Positions 23,469 through 36,888 of a DNA stretch of 64,000 nt are shown one piece after another. The number at the start of each line of letters is the position of its first letter. The stretch's first letter is position 1. The notes beneath the pieces are model-generated. The model ran no database searches. It saw only the letters and a list, made by a program, of their open reading frames with translations, and was not told the origin of the DNA. The stretch is from positions 37,781,606 through 37,845,605 of the forward strand of contig NC_030387.2 of assembly GCF_001625215.2 (NCBI RefSeq), in the 5' to 3' direction. The position numbers and the translations under genes are program-made. This DNA is from Daucus carota subsp. sativus. Its lineage: Eukaryota; Streptophyta; Magnoliopsida; Apiales; Apiaceae.

Positions 23469-24599
23469 CACTACTAGAAAAACTGCCTACAACAACGGCT
23501 AAAAACTGATGTCTGAATTTTTCTTGACCGATGTCTACGCGGGGATGTTAAAAGTATACAGTTTAGACATCGGTTTTTAACTGATGTCTATGTAGTACTT
23601 GCACATCGTTTTATTAATAAAATTTGATGTCTTTGACTAATATTTATAAATATATTACATTATAATTTTATTGATATTATTATATTTTCAGGTCTAAATT
23701 CCATACAATATATAACCTATAAGGTAAAAATAGACATTTAAATCGATTATTAGTTAAAATCTGATGTCTATTACAATTATTGACATCACACAAAAATAAT
23801 ATCGATGTTAAATAGCTTATAAGAAAACAGCCCATAAAAGAGTGTGATGTCAAAGGGAAGGAATGACAATTACTGAATAAACCAACCAATGTTATTAAGA
23901 TATATAACATCAGTTATTGGAGCCTAATTTTTCTTAAGCAATGTTTTTGTCATTGATGTCTAAACTAAGAATATACACCTTCAAGATGGAGACCGAGAAA
24001 TGAAGCTGTGAACGGAAACCCTAAACCCCAATTGAACAAATTGAAAACCAGAAATTCAATCGAACCAATTGAGCTGCGAATTGAAGCTGCCTTTCTTACT
24101 TCGGAGGTGTATTTCTCCAAGATGGGTCTTCAATTAAAATGGAGTCTTTAAAAGCGGCTGTTTTTACTCCTTCGATTCGATCGACGGTGAGATAGTGAGA
24201 TAGAGAGAGATTAAAGAGGGAGATGGTTAGAGATGGAGAGATGAAAGAGGGATATGGTGGGAGATAGGGCAGCGGGGAGAAAGAGTTAGAGAGATCATCG
24301 AGATAGGGGAGGTAGAGTGAGAGAATGCCAGAGAGAAATAGAAAAGGGGGAGAATTTTATGATATGTTTTATCTTTTGGTCAAGTACAACCGAGTGTTGT
24401 TTAATAAGGAGAAACTACGCTGGGCTTTCTTTTACTTTTTTTTAAACTGATAATAAGATATCAGTTATTTTAGAAACTGATGTCTAAAATATGGTTTAAC
24501 ATCATGTTAAAAAAATTTGATGTTAAAAAGATATTTAACATCAGTGATTTTATGAATGATGTTAAAACCCTGATGTTGTATCCAGTTTTTCTAGTAGTG
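23469..24599. mobile_element. Non-autonomous CACTA (En/Spm) transposon
   Basis: 1131 bp bounded by inverted ends CACTACTAGAAAAAC and GTTTTTCTAGTAGTG, flanked by the 3-bp target duplication GAT (23466-23468 and 24600-24602). CACTA ends plus a 3-bp duplication are diagnostic of this superfamily. Subterminal regions repeat words such as CTGATGTCTA and GACATCGG in both orientations, as expected for transposase-binding arrays. The middle (about 24150-24340) is purine-rich (GAGATAGAGAGAG). There is no transposase frame, so it would depend on a partner element. Confidence 0.93.
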
Positions 24600-24602
24600 G
24601 AT

Positions 24603-25508
24603 TGGTTCGATCACCCTTTTTATGCACATTAAATAATTAATTAAAATCAGCCACTTATGTAGATAGATATAAAAGTTACACTAGATTAATGATAAAGTAA
24701 TAATAATATTCAAAATTGCTTCTACAATTAATTTAGAACATTTTCTATAAATAAATTAAAAATCTATGATATGATATTCGAATCTTGATTTAATATTGTT
24801 CATCTTAGAACTCAACCGTTTATATTATGTATTAAAATATATTTATAATGATATATTATTTGATAGGATATTTTTTTTCACCTATACAAAGATTATTTTT
24901 AAGCGAAGTGTAATATTTTGGTACTTTTCGTCTCGAAAGCGACTATCATCAAATCCCTTATTTGCTCAGAGGTACTCTATAAATTTTGACTTTTAATTTT
25001 ATTTCTCATGCTTGTTAATATATACATGTATTTGAATTTAATGAAGAATTAATAATTATAAAAACAAGTTATCGTATAAATATGAGAATTCAGATTCCGT
25101 GATTCTAAAATAAGATGAAGATAGAAGCCAGAATGACATCACCTATAAATAGAAAAATCAGAATAAAAATAACTACAGTAACATCATAACTAAATTTTTT
25201 CGACCCAATAACTGGATAAATAAATTCAATCCGGTATATCTCTAAATTTTTCAGAACAGTTCTCCCAAAATTTCGCGGAGAGGTTACAGGGTTTATCCTC
25301 TCTAAACACCCGGTTCTCAGGCTCACACGTAAAAGTATTAGAAGTTCTAATACTTATTTGTAAGATGTATAAACTTAAATTGTTAAAAAAAAAATAAAAT
25401 TGTGCAGAGGTTAATCTGGTCATTTCATGACCGAGGAAGGGGGATTTTCAGGTGTTCTACTGTTCTGAGTTCACACACCAACACACACAAATCTTTTCAA
25501 TTGAGGAG
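24603..25508. other. Intergenic / 5' flank of membrane-protein gene
   Basis: AT-rich sequence with no gene seen. The part from about 25430 to 25508 is probably 5' UTR of the gene starting at 25509. Confidence 0.5.
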
Positions 25509-28500
25509 ATGTGGACTGCGAAAGACTATCATCACCTCCTCCGTTTCACAATCATCACTGGTAATTAACCTCTACTTTCTTTTTACTCGAATATATTTTC
25601 ACTATGCAAAACTATACGCTTATTTAATTTATTTTGTTTTGCTTGTTCAATTACTACTTATTTCAGCTGCTATTTACAATCTCAGAAGAGCAGATTCTGT
25701 TGCGGTGCCCTCTACCGGTTGCTACGTTTTCGATAATTCCAGTCACATTTTCGATTTCGTATCCAATTCTGTTTACTTTTTTGTTGTTTGATTAGCTCTG
25801 TTTGCAACGGGTTGATTATCAAATAGATTGCTTTTGTTTTTTCAAATATTCAAGTAGATCATGGACAAATTTTTGTTCTAAATTGCATCACTTGTTTAAA
25901 ATAAAGTTACATTCTATTAATTTTTAATTTTTTCATAAATAAAAAATGTTGACCTTTGCTTTCGAAATGAACATATGCTCATCATCAGTTCTTATAAGTA
26001 CTCGTCTTCTCTTTCAATTGAATTCAAATTCTATTTTTCTATATTTCTCCGATCTAATCTTTGATTTTTTTATTTTTCTTAATTTTATCATTACGTTGCC
26101 TTCTGTACAAGTTCACATCAAGTCCTTAGTTCACGTCATATAATTTAACAAAAAAAGTTTAGTTTAACCTAACTTCGCAAAAATATATCAAGATGTAACT
26201 TAATTTAAAAGGAGTGGTGCAAATGAGACCAAAAATTTGTCAGTGATGCACTTGATATATTGAAACGAAGCAAGTGACTTAATTGATAATTAAACCTTAT
26301 TACACATGTTTTCGCTTAAGATGTTGATTAGAGTACCTGGATTGGGCACCCTTTTGAGCACGAAGGCAAGGTAACTGACTGCTGTTGATTACCTATTGTC
26401 TAATTCAACAAGTAGGATGTTTATATCTCGAAATAAATACAATGAGATTTACACGCGTAACCTTAACTTGGCATTGCGCTTTTGTGAGGCAGTGATAATT
26501 ATGTGATGAATCATATGTTTATATAATTCTTATTCAAAGTAGGTGCTTAATAGATTGTAAACACGTGTTTGTAATCGGTGTTGGGCATGTGTTTGTAACC
26601 ATCTTGTAGCTTTCTCCATACAATGCAGCTTAAGCTTCCAGTCCTCCTTATAGCTTCAAATTTGATGATCCGTCGTCTGTGCATGTTTTAGGGGCCGAGA
26701 TAGATGAGTAAAATTATTGTGACTTAGTTTTAAGAGAATGAATTTTTCGTAGTATTTAACTGCATATTAGCTACTTGGGATATATGGTACCAAGTCATTA
26801 ATGGCAATATAAAGTTGGAGTCGTTAAGACATATTCACATCTTGTATCTATCGACTGGGTGATGATGGTACCATATATCACTAGACGAGCAGTAGAAACA
26901 CGGGCTTGCTATATTGTGTGAACTAATCCTTCTCTTGGTAAAGGAAAAACCGTGAGGATAACTCCCTAAGCGGACGGTAGCCCACTTATGTGCAGAAAAT
27001 ATGAAAAATCAACACTCACAGAGGATGGGAAATCTTGATTGCATTCATTAACATTGCTGTGCTTACTATGTATTTCTATATTTTATGTTCAGACATGTAA
27101 TGCTGTTTTGCATGTCCGTGCAGGATGCAGACACAGTGATCCGGTTTTGTAAAGATGTGGAGAGTAGATCGCAATCGGTAGTAATATCTAGCCCATACAT
27201 GTGCCTAACTAAGATTGAACATTGGTTCTCATATATAAACTGAATTGTTTTCTTTAATCTCTTTATACTAGAGTTAAAATTTGTTCTGTTACATTTCAGT
27301 ATATGTTTCTCAGGCTTTGTTAAGCAATAACAACAAACCCCATTCTGTGTTCTTCCACGCCTTTAGTAAAATTGGTGATTCATGTATTAATGCAAATTGC
27401 TTCTGGTATTTTACAAGCTCCTTTTATGTTTGTGTTGACTACTTGACTTTTGAAGGGACTGATTATGTATACACCGTAAACAATGAATCTGTAAACTTGC
27501 TTTTCATACATACATATAAGGTTATATTCTGTCATATCATCGGGTATTGGGACATATTTTTAACAATGGTGATTTTCCTGGTCCTACTGAGCATTGACTA
27601 AGATTTGAAGAGTTATATCCGCAGCCAATATTTAGTTAAAAGTAACATATTGTATCCTTTGAAGTCTTGCATTGTTTGTATAAAGATGAACTGTCAACTC
27701 TTTACATATTTGCATTGGCAAATGAAAACATGTTGCATATATGTTTTACAGATTTGGTATAATTCCTATCAGCTAAATGTCTATGTATACATTTGCAGGG
27801 ATATGTTGATTTTGGAAGATTTGATCAGTTCAACTATTTTGCTGCTGGTTCAGGGCGCTATAACTTCGTGCAAGTAAGCTGTAATTAGTTGTTATTATTT
27901 ATCCAAAAGTAACATGTTAATACAAAATACAAATAAACTAACGTTTGCTATACATTACATGTCCTGTAACAAATGGGAATCCTTATCAGAAACTAGTGGC
28001 TACTAAGATATTTACAGTAATTATAGATGAACTGTAAATAATCTTTCCGTGCTATTTCTCTGGATCCTGTTTGATATTTTATTTGTACTTTTCCTCCTAA
28101 GTATCACATTATTGCAAAATCTGGTTTTAAGAATATTTGGTTCTATATACATTAAGGAATTTTATGATGGTGACCTGACAAAATGTGAACAAAGTTTTGA
28201 CAAAAGGGGGCGTACAGCTCAGGTTAGTTTGCAATAATTATTGCTTGAGTTATAGGTTTAGTTTGCAAGTACTTAAATGCTGCTTACAAATTTACATTTA
28301 AGTGATGGAGGGTTTGCAATATTTATAATTTTAAGTTTCTTGCAATTGCCCAGGTGAATATTATTTGTGGAGATTGTCCAAATGGACAATGTAAAGGTAT
28401 GTGTTCTTCTCAATGTAACAGATATCTATAGACAGTTAGAAAGTATGAATTTAGGACAAATCTTTTCTCTACTTCACAGTTTTAATTATATCTTGTTCAA

Positions 28501-31500
28501 CAGCAGTTTCTTCAACTAGGTGGTGCCCGTAAAATGTTCCACTTCCAGTGTTGTAATTATTCTTCTTGGTGTTTAAATGTTAGACTAAATGTGTCAATTC
28601 ATGTCAACTGGCGGAGCGGCGAGAGATATATGATCATGAGCTTATAGTAACTGGTGCTATTGAGATGAGATAGTATGCACCAGGCAAATTTGATTATATC
28701 GTTTTTTAATCCCTTGTGTTTGTCTCTTATCCAATTTCAGGTGGACTTGGATGTATATGTGATGTTGTCTCTGCATCAACATGCAGGTTTCTAGCATAAA
28801 CTTTTAATGGTTTTTTGTCTTATTTTTAATTTTGATATCAGATTATCAGACTGCTGTATAAACCTTGTGTAATTAGTATCGTTTGTTTGATTCTTCACGA
28901 GGTGTCCTCCAAATAATTTAGACTGATCCCCCCCTCCCAGATCCTGGGTGAGTGAGCGGGATTTTACTAAGTGTAGCTTGTTATTTTTGCTTCTTCCCTC
29001 TATTGTAAAGAGAATGTGAAAATTTTCCCTAGCACTATCGCTCCAAGTAGTATCAGAATTGGGACCTGTAACCCTATGTTTTAATAAGCTCTTTGGAATC
29101 AATCCCTTACCACTTGACCAGCCTTGCTGGATTAAGCTATATTTAATTTTTAAAAAGATAAAAAAAATGCTATTAGGTTTGTTAGTGGAGATACCTGACT
29201 ACTCACTTATATCGAACATAAGTAGATCATTGAAGTCAAGGAAGGGACCTTATACATTTTCTGTCTTGTAACCCTTTCACACTTTCTGGATCCGCGTAAA
29301 CCATGTTGATTTCATAAAGAAGTATCCAGGGGCTTTCTTTTAGCCAATGTTTGATAATTACGGGCTTAGATTACAAGAAACATCGGTTTCTTAGTGCATA
29401 CTAAGTTACTAACATACCGGTGACCCATTAATTAAAACTACGAGCCATTGATTAAAACTACGAGAAGATTTAATTTAGTCCCGTCCACAGGTGTTACTCC
29501 CAATTTCTTTGATATCTTATAATCTTATGTTTTCATTCAAATAATATGTTTTACCTACTTTTATATGTAGTCTTGTCATTGAACTTGCCATTCCGTGCGA
29601 GAAACAGGGATTGCGGGTGTTTGAAGGCTTCACAGTTGGTTTGCATCCACGGTCTTCAGAAATTGTACATATATATATAACCTTGCTAACTACCAAAGTT
29701 ACAAATTGTAAATTTGGTAATTATTAAAAATCATAGTTGCCACTTGTGAACTATGTAGGTTTACAATGGACTTACCCAACTAGGATTCGAAAAAGCGCAT
29801 AAGGAATTCAGGTTAGAAGTTGCATTTTGGTATTGGTATTTCGTCACTTATTTACATTGTTTTCTTACAGGGAAACCTGCACAAATTTATTTCTTCCATC
29901 TTAATAGATTTTTGAGATGCTTTAGTATTCCTTTTCTTTTACACCCTGCTCCTGGGTTCAAAATAGGGAGAAAAGCACATGAATGAAGGAAGTAAATAAA
30001 TTTTGCATTCCTATTTACGCTCCGAGTTCTCTTTGAGAAGGAAAGCAAGTGAAGAGAAAAGAAAATTTTATTTACTTTCCTCCCTAAAGTTTCACTTGAA
30101 AAGTGGATTGAGGAAATTAAAAATGACTTATAATTTCAAATATACCATTACTACATAGATAATCACTTTTTTCAATTTAAGAATGACATTGTAATTTAAC
30201 GAACAATTATATGCTTTCCTTCCAACTCGGATCCCATGAATCAAAAACTTGTTACATTTTACTATACTTACATCCTTTCCAGTTTAAAAAAATCTGACTG
30301 AAAGAGTGAAAGTTTTCAGTGAATGATTTAAAACTATAAGAATTACAGAGAACATTTGTCCTTGGTATGTAGCTCTTGCATTTATCTTAAAGGGGATATT
30401 AAAAAAAATATTCTTGCTTTCTGCTTTATGGGGATTATAACTGGACTAGGCCACCAAATTAGTGTATCTACTTGGTATATAACTCCCTCCCCCAGAAACA
30501 GCCAGAGAAGGAGGTAGGGTGGTGCACCAGGGCTTCTGGACATCACCTCAAACTCCAGAAATTTTACAGAAGTCGCTATAGAATATTTATGTATTGTAGT
30601 TTGTTTCTTGTAAGTGTAAATAACTATAAGAATAAGATACTGTATAGCTATAGCATAAAGATTCTTTTGAATTTTTGTTATTTTATATTGCATTATTAAC
30701 TGAACAAGATGTGAAAGCTATAGCTTATCATGTTCCATTATGCAGCTTCAAAACGGAACAGACTAATGTAGCTCTGTACATGACGGCGGTTTCTTCCCTT
30801 TCCAGTTTAGTGCAAGTACCTGTGACCAAGGTACTTAATCTGCTACAAGTATATGTTATGACAATTTTGCATCGAAAATTGAGCCTTCGTTTCTATGTCC
30901 TAGATTTCCCCAGAGAAAGGCTTAGAGCTTAGGTTGTCAGGCTCAGCAATGACCGGGAATCTAGCAACAACTTTGTCACCCTCAGTGTTCCTTATGGATT
31001 GGAGATGTATGGACTTCTATGTTCCTTTTGTAAGATAAGATCTGTGTGCATGATTTTATACAAAATATATACATAATAATATATCTGAAGGGATCACAAC
31101 CTCTAAGAAATTTTTTTGAGCTTTCACCTGCAATTTCAGGTGAGAAGGCGCGTGATACTCCGTATGAAGTTGAGATTACTATACCAATAGATAACTATGA
31201 ACCCATACAATTCACTCTTACAAAAATGTGCGGTAAGTATCATACATCTTTATACTTTATTGTGAATGAAGCATTTTGGTGTTTGATTTGCCTTAATTTT
31301 CAAGATATTAGTACTTAAAGTAACTTTTTGAGGAAAAATTGCGGTACAGTAACATATTCCTAACCTAAATGGGAACTGGATTTTCACTTCGTTTTAAATG
31401 TTGGATAAAGCTAATTGTTGACTATGTTGATTGTATAGAAACATGTCCATTTTATTCTTGGTATGCGTATGTTTTTCAGATGAATCTAATATACTTGCTA

Positions 31501-33269
31501 TTTTCCAGACTATAAGCAGGGTCAAGGGGGAAATGCTGCCAAGGGATGGGCTGTATTTGGAGTGCTAGCTTGCATGTATAACTTCCTCAAATTTGTTTCT
31601 TTTAAATGCAGCCTTTGATCATTAATTGTACATATCCTATACTTTGGTGTCTTCTGCTTCCTCGCTGCTGGAACGTGTACTTTTATATATGAGCGTGCTG
31701 ATTATTGCTTGATAATAATTGATATATATGGTCTAATAGTTCAAATTATTGCGTGGTAACTGTGATGTTACATGGATCCATCAGTGTCTTATTTAGTCTA
31801 CTTTTAAGGCTTGCTTTGACCATATTAAATTCAATTGGCTTACTTGAAGCAGATTTATTGTCATTTCCACACTGGTCTGTTGTGGAGGATTTGTCTACAA
31901 GACTCGAGTGCAAAATCAGGTATATTACCAACTTTTGTGTGCTGTCATTTACTAGTTGTCATAATCGATTATTGAAGAAAATAGTTCTCATAGTCCTTTC
32001 GACAGATTCTAATAATATTATGCTACCTGCAGCGAGGAATTGATGCATTACCAGGCATGACACTTTTATCTGCGTGCTTGGAAACAGTAAGTAAAGAGCA
32101 TTGCCGCCCTAATCGCCCATATGGCCAAGTTAATTATTTGGCTTGTTCAACTCATAAAATGACTTGTCAGTTAACTCAGTTGAAATTTATATATCAATGT
32201 GATTTTTTTTTTCCCACTAATATAATTATGCAAGACATTCCTGATTAGAGCTGGCAATCGTGTCGTGTACTTTATTTTCGTGTATTTTCGTGTTTTGTGT
32301 ATTTGAAGGTGAAATCCGTATCTGCCTGTTATCAATTTCGTGTACTTAATTTAAAACCCACATTCGATCCAAAATGTTTCGTGTATTTTTCGTGTACCTT
32401 TCGTGTACATTATATATATAAATATAAATATAGTTTTAATTAAAAAAATATCTGTAAAATATATTTTTCTATATAATTTTACTAAAGATGATATATTTAT
32501 GCTTGCATACAATTTTACACAAATTTGTTAATGTATATATAGTATATATCTACATATACATATAAATATATATTTTTCGCATAATTATATATTTAATATA
32601 TTATAACATATAAAAAAAAAATATCATGTACCTTCGTGTACCCAAAATGAAAACACATATCCGGCACGAAATCGTGTTCGTTTACGTTCGACGTTCGTCT
32701 TTCGTGTACCGAAATCAAAACTTATATCCAATTTTTTTCGCGTCGTTTGTTTCGTGTTAGCGTGTAATGTGTCAAATTGCTGGGCCTATTCCTGATGTAC
32801 CACCAGGTGCAAGGGTTTATGATTATCCATTACATTTTAGGTTTACGTAACAGTTTATCATCAGTTTCGTGACTGCTGTCTGTTCCGTTCTCTAATGAGT
32901 TAAGATGAATGATCTCTCTGTGTAAAAAAGCTCAACTTGTGAAGAAACTGTAGTCCATCAAAAATCATATTAACTCTGTTGGTGTCAATAATTATTATCT
33001 AAAAGATAGATACAAAATTTTAATATCAACTATTAACTGCAGTGACCTGCTTTAGATGCATATTGCTTCTACAACTCCATATCTACACTTGTGCTTTCTT
33101 ATATTGGTTCTTTTTGAATCATATATGTGTGTAGGTAAGTGGAGCGCCTCAAGGTTACACAATCCCAGAGGAACCAAATAGTCCTTTTCCCAGTCAAGCC
33201 TCCTGGGAACGCCCCCCTGCCTCCACACAAGCAACAACACGTACAAGTGGAAAGTATGGATCAATTTAA
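25509..33269 (+). CDS. Predicted type I membrane protein, Cys-rich lumenal domain
   Basis: Sixteen exons join in phase: 25509-25560, 25667-25758, 27124-27177, 27799-27873, 28157-28222, 28354-28396, 28741-28786, 29571-29664, 29759-29811, 30746-30830, 30904-31006, 31140-31232, 31509-31575, 31853-31919, 32033-32086, 33135-33269; 392 aa. The N-terminal part is rich in paired Cys (CGDCPNGQCKGGLGCICDV) with repeated FxxG/YNG motifs. One membrane span lies at about 299-322 (WAVFGVLACIFIVISTLVCC), followed by a ~70-residue cytosolic tail rich in Pro/Ser/Thr, ending KYGSI. I recognise a conserved single-copy plant family but cannot name its function; the lumenal Cys pattern recalls mannose-6-phosphate-receptor/ATG27-like domains, which is only a guess. 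The first exon gives a poor signal peptide, and the donor GTATCC after 25758 is weak, so the 5' end and a missed exon in the 1.37 kb intron 2 are uncertain. Confidence 0.75.
32245..32787. mobile_element. hAT-like MITE in intron 15
   Basis: 543 bp flanked by a perfect 8-bp duplication ATTCCTGA (32237-32244 and 32788-32795). The ends are TTAGAGCTGGCAAT and AATTGCTGGGCCT, imperfect inverted repeats, and the subterminal parts are full of TTTCGTGTA/TACACGAA words. An 8-bp duplication and A-G-rich ends with GGCAA fit the hAT superfamily. Non-coding, inside the membrane-protein gene. Confidence 0.85.
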
Positions 33270-34173
33270 GTTTGTGGGCTTTCGTTGAATATACCATTAA
33301 ATATACTCTTGAAGATTCGTGTGCTACTCTGAGAAACTTCAGTTTTTTTTGGGGGTGGGTTGGTGGAGGGGGGCTTTGAGACATAATTCTTGGAGCATTA
33401 ATGCTTTATCCTGCTTCCTGCACCCAGAAGACCTTTCAGTTTTGCCTTTTCTGAGACACCTTACATTACACTGATCATTTTCAAGCTATGCGAGCTATAC
33501 TGAGATTACCTTTGTATGTCACTCTAATTAAGAATTTGGATTCAGATGTAGTCAAGGAATTGTAACATAACTGTGCAATTGAAATGTTATGACTTGCCAT
33601 ATGCTTGGCTGGCACCTGAGCGTTTTTTTTTTTTATCTTAAATGATTTGTAAAACAATAGAAACTATTTAATGTCATCGCGGTGCTTTTTCTATAGTTCT
33701 ATGCTTCCGCTACTTGTATTGTTGTATGTGGCTATATTGCCACTGCAAGCATTAGATTGACTCGGTCTAGTAGGTATATATGGCACATGGAATGGGCAGA
33801 AGCGGTATGGTTGAGTCTAGTTCAAGTCACTTAACAACCAAAGTTTGCTAAAACCAGAGCAAAGTTTCGAATGATCTAGGGTCAATTTGATGAAGTGGCC
33901 ATGTATGAGAGAATAATGACACTTGAAAAATATAGAGCTTGTACTGTTTGGTCAATGAGCAGGTGCTCCTGCTCCATACAAACCTAAACTCGTTTTGATG
34001 AATATACATAATACCAAGTTACTAACAGAACCTGCTACCAACTCCATTCCTCTGCCACCTTCCCATATTCCTGCTCCCCAGAGTCCATGTTATATAAACC
34101 AGAATTTTGTTATCAAGTTTCATCAAATCATAAGCCTGAATACATACTAGAGCTACAAGAGAGTAGACAGAAA
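33270..34173. other. Spacer between membrane-protein gene and peroxidase
   Basis: Holds the 3' UTR of the upstream gene and the promoter of the peroxidase. No other gene is seen. Confidence 0.6.
34091..34098 (+). promoter_or_regulatory. TATA box of the peroxidase gene
   Basis: TATATAAA lies 83 bp before the peroxidase ATG at 34174, which leaves room for a start site about 30 bp downstream and a ~50-nt leader. Confidence 0.6.
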
Positions 34174-35556
<1,383 letters not shown>

Positions 35557-36303
35557 GAAACACCACATCACTTGGAAAAATTACTGTCAGCTGTCTATGC
35601 ATTCCTAGTTTTCACCCTTTTTACCCTTCTTGTTTTACCTTGTCATCAGCTTGATTTCTACATTGAATACTGTATTGGACTTCTTGGTCCTTGAGATTTA
35701 TGGGCACAGTTTCATTATACTTCTCTGTATCCACCTGATTATTACCTTGAGTATTTTTCTAACTTCTTAACTTTTGCTCCAGTCAGCTAGCATATCTATG
35801 AATTTGTTGAACAGTATAACTGAAAATTATCAATTGTCTGAGAAAACATAAACCAAGCGAATGATTAACTCTTTTGCCAAATTATTAAACATATATGATT
35901 CGAGCATTTACTATTAAATTTCTAATAAGCGAGGTTAGATCTCGTGATGAACATATCATCACCACCGTCAAACAATTCAACATTACTTTTAAGTTTTAAC
36001 ACTAAGCAAACAAGCAACTTAAATATAAAACAAGAACTAATAATCAGAGTAGACCTTTGTACTCAGTTTTATTTTTATTTTTTTTTATCACAAGCATCAA
36101 AGATATAAAATTCCCCTAAAAAAAAGAAAAAAATAAAGAAGATGAAAATGGTCGGGTCGGGTCGGTAAACCCTGGAAACGGGTCTACAAAACCCAAATGC
36201 CTAAAGTATAAACCCATCACTCCATTAGCATCAAAACACAGCAGTCTTGCCTTGCCCCCTTTGTTGAAATGCACTTGTGACTCTCACCCAAAATCACCCA
36301 AAG
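35557..36303. other. Spacer with bL12m promoter
   Basis: 3' flank of the peroxidase then the promoter and leader of the bL12m gene. A telo-box-like AAACCCT at 36167-36173 sits about 130 bp upstream of the ATG, an element often seen with translation-related plant genes. Confidence 0.5.
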
Positions 36304-36888
36304 ATGAAATACTCTCGTCTAATCTCCCAAACCCTAACACTAATTTCTAAAAACCCTAACCCTAATCTCCCCAAATCAATCCCCAACCTACCCCTCTTCA
36401 AGACCCCACCTTGCTCATCAAGAACCGTGTTTTCACCACGTGGGTACTCAACAGAAGCACAATTTTCCCCAACAGAAAGAGTCTCAGCGATCGTAGATGA
36501 GTTATCAGGGCTGACCCTTCTCGAAGTTTCGGATTTGACTGACATTTTGGTGAAGAAATTGGATGTTCAAGACATTCCTGTGATGGGTGTGATGATGCCT
36601 GGAATGGGGTTTGGAACGCGGGGTGGGGGGCCGAAAGGCGGGGTTGCGAAAGCGGAGGAAGTGGCGGAGAAGACTGCTTTTGATTTGAAATTGGAGGGGG
36701 GGTTTGATGCTAGTGTGAAGATCAAGATTATTAAGGAGGTGAGGGCGTGTACTGATTTGGGGTTGAAGGAGGCGAAGGATTTGGTGGAGAAGGCGCCGAC
36801 TTTGTTGAAGAAAGGGGTTACAAAGGAGGAGGGGGAGAAGATTATTGCCAAGTTGAAGGAGATTGGAGCAAAGGTTTCGATGGAATAA
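36304..36888 (+). CDS. Mitochondrial ribosomal protein bL12m
   Basis: A single exon of 194 aa; the ATG at 36304 (MKYSRLISQTL) is used because the longer in-frame stretch upstream has no ATG. The first ~60 residues are rich in Ser, Asn, Arg and Pro with no acid, which fits a mitochondrial presequence. The N-terminal dimerisation part (SAIVDELSGLTLLEVSDLTDILVKK) is followed by a Gly-rich hinge and the L7/L12 C-terminal domain: FDLKLEGGFDASVKIKIIKEVRA, then LGLKEAKDLVEKAP and KEIGAKVSME. bL12 forms the ribosomal stalk that recruits translation factors. The C-terminal half is GC-richer than the surroundings, as expected for coding sequence. Confidence 0.95.
   Translation: MKYSRLISQTLTLISKNPNPNLPKSIPNLPLFKTPPCSSRTVFSPRGYSTEAQFSPTERVSAIVDELSGLTLLEVSDLTDILVKKLDVQDIPVMGVMMPGMGFGTRGGGPKGGVAKAEEVAEKTAFDLKLEGGFDASVKIKIIKEVRACTDLGLKEAKDLVEKAPTLLKKGVTKEEGEKIIAKLKEIGAKVSME

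Noticed and set aside
36351-36366. Telomere-like AAACCCTAACCCTAAT
   Set aside because: Only two units, and it lies inside the bL12m presequence codons (Lys-Asn-Pro-Asn-Pro-Asn), so it is not an interstitial telomere.
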